Shown: positions 6,976-14,377 of the stretch, one piece after another
Layout of the letters: each line of letters starts with the position of its first letter
Numbering within the stretch: the first letter of the stretch is position 1
IMG/VR virus record: IMGVR_UViG_3300020074_000103
Span: 1-26,520 of that record
Length of the DNA stretch: 26,520 nt
Direction: 5' to 3' (one strand)
Origin: a virus
The notes under the pieces: model-generated
The model's database searches: none
Told to the model about the DNA's origin: nothing
The model's input: the letters and a program-made list of their open reading frames with translations, nothing else
Program-made: the position numbers and the translations under genes

Positions 6976-9900
6976 TTAAATTTGGTTAACATCTTGGAAA
7001 GCAAAAGAAGATATTTGATCGAATTCTCCACTGAGCGAGGGCACCCCGCCGCCACCGTATGATACGGGTTCACGACCACCGCTGCCTCCGCCGCCAAGGT
7101 CTGCGGGGATGTAGGTTGATGGTGTTTCTTCTACAGGAGCAGGTGAATCTATTGGCAAGGAGATAGGGAATCCTTCTTCTAAAATTATTGGTGTGACTTC
7201 AATGATGGCTGGAGGTCCTAAAACACCACCCACAGCGTTAATCTTGATGGGCTTCAAATTCCAATCCTGTTCAATGAATACAGGAGGTCTTTCCTTTTTG
7301 ACAGGGGGAGGAGGGGGCTCGATAAGGATGATTGGCTCGGTGACACCTACACAAGTAGGAACAAAAGTTTCTACAATTTTTTCCAAGTGACGAACCACTT
7401 CCACTTGTTTCTCCACTTCCTTGATGATGACTTCTGTGTTGTAATTATTAATGATTTGTGGTTGTGTTCTGTGTTCAAACCAAACATCTTCTGCTGGAAT
7501 CAATCCGATGCTACCTTCATAACCGTAAACCACATTGTTGGTCACAGACACAGATTCAGAGGCATAGGGATTTTCAGAGAACACTTCATGTTCATATGGC
7601 AGCGTAGCAATTTCACCATCAGATGGATAACTCACCAGGTCTGGACGGAAATCTTCTGCCAAAATGGCTGCTGTGATGTTGGTGTAGGTGATGAGACCTG
7701 TGGTGCTGGTGGTGGTGCCTGTGACGGTGAATGCCGTGTTGGCCACAAAAGTTCCTGTGCAATTCACCAAGTACAATCTTGACCACTTGAAGTTTCCACC
7801 ACGTGCAATTTCCACAATATGTTCTATTTCACCCGTGGCACTTGATGTGGCTTGTGACACTGTTTCACCCACAGCAAATTTGGTGGCACCTACTGTTTGA
7901 CGAACCACAATTTTAGCATCTTTAGGAGCCAACACCACACTGCTGGTGCTAGACACTTCAAGGTCAATTGGGTCAGAGTCCAATCTAGGTGACAAAACTC
8001 CTCGGAAAATCAAACAGTTATTGGTTTCATTATTGATATTGACTTTGTCCGCTCTGTCAAATGAATCCACCAACACACCATTCTTGAATCGTTCTTCACC
8101 TGAATCATTGTAAATCAGAGTGTTGATGGTCTTTTGTTCCAAGAAGGACAACTTGGTGAATTCTTCCAAATTACCCAAACGCTTGTCAATCACACCAATG
8201 TCCGCCATGGTGTACCGACGTTGTAAAGCTGCCTTGCTGAAACTGGAAGCGTTGGCGGGACGACCTGCCAACTTGGCAGCTTTAGGTGACAATGCCGGGA
8301 AGGGAGGTAGTTGCAACACACCTAGATCCATACAATTGGATGGCAATCTTGGCGTCAAGGGATTTTCAGATGCCTGTCCTTCAATCACTGTGAAGTTGCC
8401 ATCAGCATCCAGAATCACTCTGTCCACACGCGGCAGATTCCATTCAACATCTGTGATGAATTCTTCTTGTGGATGAGGAAGAAAATGTGGTGTGAATCCT
8501 GTGAAGGATTTTGTGGATGCGGTGTAACCAATAGGATTGATGTTGGATGAAGTCAGTGTGGTGGTGGAAGTTGCCACGTTGGCCACAGTGACACGGAAAT
8601 CCAAAACATCTCTCATTTCATATTTCTTACCATTACTACCTACGTACAATGGCATCTTGTGCCAATCAATTTCTGAGGCGGTAGGGCTATCACCTTGTGT
8701 AGGCAAAGGATAGCTGTCCACATTGAAGAAGGCACCTGCATTGTGTACAAAGTGATCCACACGAATCACATAGCGACGTTCTTCCAGGAAGCTTCCACTC
8801 ACAGTTCCTAAATTGTAATGACTGTCTGTTTGTCCGTTTTTGATTTTGAATTGACCTGTAAAGTCATCACCTGAAGCATCAATGGTGGCCCAGGCGGTTT
8901 CCACGTCACCTGCCTTGATGTAATCCAACGCATAAATGTCACACAGACCCAATGAAGGTGAGGTGGTGAACTTCTTGGCCACCACATCCCAGTTTGGATG
9001 CACCACACGAAGAGGTGTGCTACTTGTAGTGGTGATGTTAGCGGCGGAATTGGCTGTCAACACTACAATTGGACCAGTTGAAGTTCCATCATTTCTTGCT
9101 GTCACAGATGACACAGTGCCCAACAAAGCATTGGCGGAGGTGTAGATGTTACTGCCTGCTGGACAATCTTCTGAAGTGATGTTCACAGCAGCGTTATATG
9201 CAAATGTGATGTTGGCAGAACCAGTGCTTGCTGTTGCCACTAGGTAGGTGCTACCACTGACAAAACCTAGTTTCTTGGTGGCTTGAATTCTGATGTATCG
9301 GTCTTTGTTCAAAGTTTTGGTTCTGGGAGTGACATCAGAACGTGACACTGAAGCCAACACAGACACCGTGGGTGAACCAGTCAAACCACCAGGTGTATGA
9401 ATATTGAAATTGATGGTGTTGGTGCCAGGTGTCACAGTCATGTTGCCACCAGTCATGTTGATGACTTGACCGGCTGTGTAAACAGCACTACCTGTGCTTA
9501 CCGCAGTTTCTGCTACCACAATGAATTCAGCTAGAATAGTGGCGTTGGTGGCAGAAGTGAAAGCGAATGTTTCATCACCTGACACACTGATGGAAGCTGA
9601 ACCGTTAGCAGCTACAGCCACAGATGTGAAATGTTTTCTGTATGTGAATGAATTGTCAAGTGTGTTGGGTTGCAACGTCTTGACATAATTGTATGTGGTG
9701 GGAAAGATGTAAGGTGAGTATGTAGATTCTTTCAACACAGCAGGAGTAGTTACCACGTCAGCATGAAAGTCTTTGGCTGCATTATCACGATACAATCCAC
9801 GAATGTCTGCCACACTACCGCCAGTCATTTCAATATCATACAAGTACACACGATATTGTGCGGCTGCGGCACCAGGTGTGCCTGTGATGTATTCCACAGT

Positions 9901-11184
9901 GGCAACACGTGCTGTACCAATTTCTGAACCTGGAGCTGATGTTGCTGAATATGTTGTGGCTGTGACAGCACCTGCAGCTGTTCCTCGTAGTGAAATCAAG
10001 GCACCATTGGAAGGAAAACTACCACACAATTCATCCACAATCAAATAGTTGCCGTAGGCTGTGGACAATCTGACGGCTGTTCTTTCAAGGGTGTTTGTGG
10101 GCTTCTCAACATCCAAATATTTGGTGGCAAACAGCTCATATTCAAAGCCTCGTACATAGGCTTTGCCAGGTTCCACTCCTAGGGCCAGTTTGCCATTGTC
10201 ACCACCTTGTCCTGATGTGTACACACCATCAGTGTCATCATCCACAAGATGTTCACGAATATGATAGTTGAAAGGACGTACCACGTAGTCACCTGATTCA
10301 TCATAGGTTCTACGTGCCAATGTGTTGTTTAATTCTGCAAATTGTGTTCTGTCATACCGACGGCTGATGGCACCAGCATTCACTTCATACAGAATGAAGA
10401 ATCCTTCCACTGTTTCATTGATAGGGAAAGCCACCAATTCAGTAGACAGTTTGAATCTATCAGCACCTGGAGCAGTGTAATTGAATGCACCTTGTGCTGG
10501 ATCCAACAATGTTTCATCATCATCAGAGGTGATGATTTCTTCATTTACTGAGAAACCTACTTTTTTGCTAGGTGTCTCACTGTACTTTTCCAACACGATG
10601 GTTTGTGCGTAATGACGAATGAAGAAGCCGTTGGCATACACCACACCATCACCCACAGAGAACAATGAACCCTTGGTGATAGGTGTTTCTGAAACGTCAG
10701 CAATGATTACTGTGATGTTTTCATCATCATCTTGGGTGAGCACTTCATCAGCAGCAAATGTTTCTGTGGTACCACTATCACCTTGTGAGATGTACTGGAG
10801 GAACAATGCCTTGTATGTGGTGGTTTCACTACCAGTAGCCACCTTCTTCACAACAGCTTTTACATTATCATCAGCACCTACCAATGTTTTTCCTTCCAAT
10901 GCCAACAAATTTTCGTCTGTGATTTCTTGACCGGAAGTATCAGTATCAAGAATTTTCACAACATCCACACTAAAGTTTGTGGATTCTGGACATCCAGAAA
11001 TCACACTACCTTCCTTGAAGATGTTGTCACCAAATCTCTTGACTTGATCCTGTAGGATGGTTTGAAGTTGTGTTAGCTCACGAGCTTGAACTGAAAACCC
11101 TGGTTTGAACAGAACCTTGTGAAAGTTCTTGTTCAAATCAAAGTCATCATAGTATGGATAGGTGTTGAGATTAAGCTTGGCCAT
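6976..11184 (-). CDS. Giant baseplate or tail structural protein with N-terminal DUF4815-like domain, 1402 aa
   Basis: The N-terminus (NTYPYYDDFD, then FKPGFSVQARELTQLQTILQ) is the signature of the DUF4815 family, found in structural proteins of marine T4-like phages. The next part, to about residue 560, holds VNEEIITSDDDETLLDP, RRYDRTQFAELNNTLARRTYDESGDYVVRPF and PGKAYVRGFEYEL-type stretches. The middle is beta-rich with Ala, Thr and Ser modules. The C-terminal 160 residues change character: a heptad coiled coil (about 1245-1275, IIKEVEKQVEVVRHLEKIV), a PPPPP-containing proline-rich linker near 1290, and a Gly-rich tail with GGGGSGG. That tail could be a flexible tether to a fibre. No Shine-Dalgarno is evident six bases after the gp8 stop. 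A gp10-like role is possible from gene order but not shown. Confidence 0.75.
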   Translation of the reverse strand: MAKLNLNTYPYYDDFDLNKNFHKVLFKPGFSVQARELTQLQTILQDQVKRFGDNIFKEGSVISGCPESTNFSVDVVKILDTDTSGQEITDENLLALEGKTLVGADDNVKAVVKKVATGSETTTYKALFLQYISQGDSGTTETFAADEVLTQDDDENITVIIADVSETPITKGSLFSVGDGVVYANGFFIRHYAQTIVLEKYSETPSKKVGFSVNEEIITSDDDETLLDPAQGAFNYTAPGADRFKLSTELVAFPINETVEGFFILYEVNAGAISRRYDRTQFAELNNTLARRTYDESGDYVVRPFNYHIREHLVDDDTDGVYTSGQGGDNGKLALGVEPGKAYVRGFEYELFATKYLDVEKPTNTLERTAVRLSTAYGNYLIVDELCGSFPSNGALISLRGTAAGAVTATTYSATSAPGSEIGTARVATVEYITGTPGAAAAQYRVYLYDIEMTGGSVADIRGLYRDNAAKDFHADVVTTPAVLKESTYSPYIFPTTYNYVKTLQPNTLDNSFTYRKHFTSVAVAANGSASISVSGDETFAFTSATNATILAEFIVVAETAVSTGSAVYTAGQVINMTGGNMTVTPGTNTINFNIHTPGGLTGSPTVSVLASVSRSDVTPRTKTLNKDRYIRIQATKKLGFVSGSTYLVATASTGSANITFAYNAAVNITSEDCPAGSNIYTSANALLGTVSSVTARNDGTSTGPIVVLTANSAANITTTSSTPLRVVHPNWDVVAKKFTTSPSLGLCDIYALDYIKAGDVETAWATIDASGDDFTGQFKIKNGQTDSHYNLGTVSGSFLEERRYVIRVDHFVHNAGAFFNVDSYPLPTQGDSPTASEIDWHKMPLYVGSNGKKYEMRDVLDFRVTVANVATSTTTLTSSNINPIGYTASTKSFTGFTPHFLPHPQEEFITDVEWNLPRVDRVILDADGNFTVIEGQASENPLTPRLPSNCMDLGVLQLPPFPALSPKAAKLAGRPANASSFSKAALQRRYTMADIGVIDKRLGNLEEFTKLSFLEQKTINTLIYNDSGEERFKNGVLVDSFDRADKVNINNETNNCLIFRGVLSPRLDSDPIDLEVSSTSSVVLAPKDAKIVVRQTVGATKFAVGETVSQATSSATGEIEHIVEIARGGNFKWSRLYLVNCTGTFVANTAFTVTGTTTSTTGLITYTNITAAILAEDFRPDLVSYPSDGEIATLPYEHEVFSENPYASESVSVTNNVVYGYEGSIGLIPAEDVWFEHRTQPQIINNYNTEVIIKEVEKQVEVVRHLEKIVETFVPTCVGVTEPIILIEPPPPPVKKERPPVFIEQDWNLKPIKINAVGGVLGPPAIIEVTPIILEEGFPISLPIDSPAPVEETPSTYIPADLGGGGSGGREPVSYGGGGVPSLSGEFDQISSFAFQDVNQI

Positions 11185-11190
11185 GTGTTA

Positions 11191-13848
11191 TTAGAAGTTG
11201 ATAAACAATTTGAATGTTTCTGTTTGTTCAGACTGACGCACCAATGGTGCGATATTACTCAGATAGATAACTTCACCTGCACGTTGAGAAATTTCAGGCT
11301 CAACCAATGAGGTGATGGTCAACCCAGATTCACCTGTTGTGACATTTTCCAATATGGATTCATCACTGATATTATTTATCACTGGTAGCAGATAAACAGT
11401 TGTGTTGTCCACATATGCCACGATGTACTCTCCATTACTATCTGTAGTCACAACATCATCAAGATTGTATTTGGTTCCATCAGGCACTGTTATCACGAAA
11501 CATGCGTTACCTGTGTTGGCAGAGAACAAAGTTTCATTGTCAAATGTCTTAATGTTTTTGATGACGCCATATTGACGAAAATCATTTTCTAGGAAAAAAT
11601 CTTCTTGAAAATCTTCAATGGCTACTGCGATGCCTATTGTTGTGGCAAACAATTCTTGTGGAATATTGGAACCATGACCGCCTTGAGGTGAAATCACGGC
11701 ACGAAGTTCACCCTCTGTGCCATCACCACTGATGTTCAATTCAGCAAATGAGTATCCTGTGCCACGGTCTGTGATGGTGACGGCAGTGATTTCACCATCC
11801 ACCACTGTCAACTCAGCTGCAGCTCCAGTGCCATCACCGTTGATGGACACACTAGTGGTGGCTTGAACATATCCGGAACCACCATCAACAATTTCTATGA
11901 AATCAATTTGTCCGTTGGTGGCAACAGCATATCCAGCAACATTTTGATTCACAATGTTGGGCAAGTCTGTGGTTTCAATAACCACAGAACCTGAAGCACC
12001 TGTACCACCACCACCAAGAATCAACACAAATGCAAAGCTGTATCCAGAACCGCCATCAGTGAGATTCAATTCTGTAACCAGACCTGCGGATATCTCAGCT
12101 GTGGCTTCAGCACCAACACCATCACCTACAATGATGACTGTTGGTGTTGTGGTGTAGCTGGATCCTTGGGAATCTAGAATTATTTCACTGATGGTGCCGT
12201 TATGGTCAAATCGTGTGGATGTACCATAGAATTTCACTGGGATGTAATCATCATTCAGAAATTTCACACGGTCTGCAGCAGGAACTTCATACATCAACTG
12301 CCAGGTGTATCCATCAGACAATGTTTTAGGACCCACTTCTGAGAAGGCAGGTAGCACTGTGGATGGATTGCCATTGTTGTTGTCCAAACACTTGTAGATT
12401 CTGAAATTGTTACTGTTGAACGCATAGAAATCTTCATCTGATATATCCACAGTGTCATCATATTGCACATAGATGGTGTCAGCTTCCCAATCAATTCTTC
12501 TTGCCATCAATGTAATATCACTAGGATTCACCTTCTTCACACCTAAAATGTTTCTCTTTACAGAACTGTCCTCAGAACGTGTGTCCACAGGAGTAGGTGC
12601 TGTAGGTTCTGTTGCCCATTCCAAAGGACGAGACAAGAACACGTAGAAGAAATCATGTGGGTTGGGAAAATTGGTTATGGTGAAGGTGTTGATGGTCACA
12701 GTTTGATCCAAGGGACCTGTCAACGTGGTGTCACCCAGTCCGAATAGAGGAGTGATGTTGATGGCAGTACCAGCATCAGCATTGGCAAATGTAGTGGCCA
12801 ACTTGATGGTATCGGCTGTCACTTTGATGATGAAATAATTAGTGCTATCTGTCAATGTTGCAATTGAGCCAGAATCTTCCGTGTATGTGACTTCTTGTCC
12901 AGTCACAAAACCATGGTCAGGTAGATAGAATGTGTTGTCAATTTTCAGAAATGCTTGTGCACTGTTTCCTGTGCCTGTGAGATTGATGGCTGATCCTCCA
13001 GATGTCGAGGACACTTGGAAGGTGTTTGCGGTGGCTCCCACCACAAAGTATTCAGTCTCATTTACCAATCCTCCGATGGCAGTGCCACCATTGGAAAAGT
13101 AACTAACTATATCACCGTTAGAAAATCCATGGGAGGAACTGGTGATGGTTTCTGTGGCTGTGTTCACACCTGAGGTTAACACATTCACACCATGTAAATT
13201 CAACAGTTGTTCATCCACTGCAGCACCTTCAATGTATTCTTCCACAAGAATCAGTTGAAAGGCAGAACCTGATGCAGCGGATGCATTTATATTGATGGCA
13301 GTAGGTGAGGATGCAATGGCAAATGCCCGACTTGTTGCCAGTTTGATGGTGTCATCATCTATCACAATAATGAAATAGGACACAGCGTTCACCAGATTGG
13401 TGATGCCAGCTGCGGCGCCATTTTCGAAATAAATCACCTTGTCACCTTCATTGAATCCATGATCCACGTAGGTGATGGTGTCTGCACCGTCATCCACATC
13501 AGCGGCCGCGAATTCTATTCCATTGATGGTGAGTGTGGTGACTTCTTCACCTATGGGTGTCAGAAGTTCCACACTGGTACCATCTGTGGCAATGTAGTCC
13601 TCAGTTAACACTTTGTCACCATCTACAAAGACTTCAATTCTTCCAGGTGTGTAGGTCAAAGTTTTACCTTTGATGTCCTCACCTGTGAATGTAGTGTCTC
13701 CAGCAGTTGCCGAATAGGTGTACATTGTGGTGTCCAAAGTGTTCAGAGTGTTCAACTCTCCACTAGGGACATTCAATGTGTTTACAATATCTCGGTGAAA
13801 ACTGCGTGCAAGTTCCGTCCGGAACCTAATCGGCAATAATGCTGGCAT
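11191..13848 (-). CDS. gp8: Baseplate wedge subunit gp8, greatly expanded, 885 aa
   Basis: T4 gp8 is a 334-residue wedge subunit that dimerises in the baseplate. Conserved gp8 blocks remain here in order: FRTELARSF at 9-17; FYVFLSRPLEWA at 401-412; NILGVKKV, then MARRIDW at 447-453; FRIYKCLDN at 482-490; SDGYTWQLMYEVP at 511-523 with DDYIPV after it; and the C-terminal GEVIYLSN to QTETFKLFINF (858-885). About 550 extra residues lie between these blocks. There are three HGF-x-x-G modules at about 125-366 and GGSGY/GDGTGA modules at about 563-715. A DDVVTTDSNGEYIV module near 797 resembles one in gp53. A GGHGSNIPQELF block at 723-734 may be conserved in this branch. The start has no clear Shine-Dalgarno. 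Homology is argued from remembered T4 motifs and from position after gp6 and the gp7-slot gene. Confidence 0.8.
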   Translation of the reverse strand: MPALLPIRFRTELARSFHRDIVNTLNVPSGELNTLNTLDTTMYTYSATAGDTTFTGEDIKGKTLTYTPGRIEVFVDGDKVLTEDYIATDGTSVELLTPIGEEVTTLTINGIEFAAADVDDGADTITYVDHGFNEGDKVIYFENGAAAGITNLVNAVSYFIIVIDDDTIKLATSRAFAIASSPTAININASAASGSAFQLILVEEYIEGAAVDEQLLNLHGVNVLTSGVNTATETITSSSHGFSNGDIVSYFSNGGTAIGGLVNETEYFVVGATANTFQVSSTSGGSAINLTGTGNSAQAFLKIDNTFYLPDHGFVTGQEVTYTEDSGSIATLTDSTNYFIIKVTADTIKLATTFANADAGTAINITPLFGLGDTTLTGPLDQTVTINTFTITNFPNPHDFFYVFLSRPLEWATEPTAPTPVDTRSEDSSVKRNILGVKKVNPSDITLMARRIDWEADTIYVQYDDTVDISDEDFYAFNSNNFRIYKCLDNNNGNPSTVLPAFSEVGPKTLSDGYTWQLMYEVPAADRVKFLNDDYIPVKFYGTSTRFDHNGTISEIILDSQGSSYTTTPTVIIVGDGVGAEATAEISAGLVTELNLTDGGSGYSFAFVLILGGGGTGASGSVVIETTDLPNIVNQNVAGYAVATNGQIDFIEIVDGGSGYVQATTSVSINGDGTGAAAELTVVDGEITAVTITDRGTGYSFAELNISGDGTEGELRAVISPQGGHGSNIPQELFATTIGIAVAIEDFQEDFFLENDFRQYGVIKNIKTFDNETLFSANTGNACFVITVPDGTKYNLDDVVTTDSNGEYIVAYVDNTTVYLLPVINNISDESILENVTTGESGLTITSLVEPEISQRAGEVIYLSNIAPLVRQSEQTETFKLFINF
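12751..13476 (-). repeat. Three divergent HGF-module repeats in gp8
   Basis: The encoded protein has three related units of about 60-75 residues, at about 125-200, 235-302 and 308-366. Each has a HGFxxGDxVxY-type opening, then xxLxxxxxYFII/YFVV, then DTIKLAT or NTFQVSS, then an AINI/AINL strand. They are a tandem beta-rich insertion between the first gp8 block and the gp8 core. Confidence 0.75.
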
Positions 13849-13858
13849 TAGTTTTTAA

Positions 13859-14317
13859 TTATGAAAGTGTGACAGTCCAAGTGATGGTCATAGCGTCTGA
13901 TGCACCTTTGTTCACTACTGAGAACACAGTGCGGCACAACATGGTACCTGCTGATGAAGCATTGAAGATACCTGCTTCCACTAGAGCACCTGTACCTGTA
14001 CCGGCTGCGAATGTACAAACATATTGCACAGAGTCGTTGGCGGTTGATGAGGTGGTTTGTGTTGATGATGTCAAAGAAGTACGTGAGCCTGCCACAGCTG
14101 CACCTAGAGTGGTGTTGCCAGCTGCTGCTGCTGTGTTGTCTGTACCCACTTCCATGTGTGACATCACACCTGAAGATGTGCCAATCATACGTGAAGAGAT
14201 GTATGCTTTACCTACAGTCACCACTAGATTGTCAATGTTCCGTTCTTCTTTTACTACACCATTTTCATCATGTACTACAATCTTCACCTTACCGGTTGCT
14301 TTGATTAGTTCTTCCAT
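13859..14317 (-). CDS. Beta-rich phage structural protein, 152 aa
   Basis: The sequence begins MEELIKATGKVKIVVHDENG and continues with a MEVGTDNTAAAAGNTTL stretch, a Thr/Ser-rich middle and a C-terminal half with VEAGIFNASSAGTML then VFSVVNKGASDAMTITWTVTLS. This pattern (GTG-A, EAGIFN, GTML-RTVF, NKG, ITWT) occurs in small tail-associated structural proteins of many tailed phages; I know of no defined function. It has its own late promoter (14371-14364) and a good ribosome site, GAGGAA, shortly before the ATG. It may therefore be made in larger amounts than the giant proteins around it. It ends 10 bases before gp8. A decoration or fibre-attachment role is an inference. Confidence 0.8.
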   Translation of the reverse strand: MEELIKATGKVKIVVHDENGVVKEERNIDNLVVTVGKAYISSRMIGTSSGVMSHMEVGTDNTAAAAGNTTLGAAVAGSRTSLTSSTQTTSSTANDSVQYVCTFAAGTGTGALVEAGIFNASSAGTMLCRTVFSVVNKGASDAMTITWTVTLS

Positions 14318-14363
14318 TGTTTTCCTCTGGTTTTAAGTTGATGAAACTACGAATCAATACTAG

Positions 14364-14371
14364 TATTTATA
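14364..14371 (-). promoter_or_regulatory. T4-type late promoter, exact TATAAATA
   Basis: The minus strand reads TATAAATA in the 60-base gap between the 963-residue and 152-residue genes. Transcription would start near 14358, giving a leader of about 40 bases with GAGGAA before the ATG at 14317. It is one of the few true intergenic gaps in the block, which strengthens the call. Confidence 0.75.
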
Positions 14372-14377
14372 CAAAAT

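Noticed and set aside
11373-11380. GATAAATA on the minus strand inside gp8, about 190 bases before the DUF4815 gene
   Set aside because: It fits NATAAATA but lies deep inside a coding region with a long leader; too weak to call as a promoter without mapping.
13839-14336. Plus-strand frame of 165 residues opposite the 152-aa structural protein
   Set aside because: The minus-strand gene has a promoter, ribosome site and recognisable pattern; the opposite frame has none.
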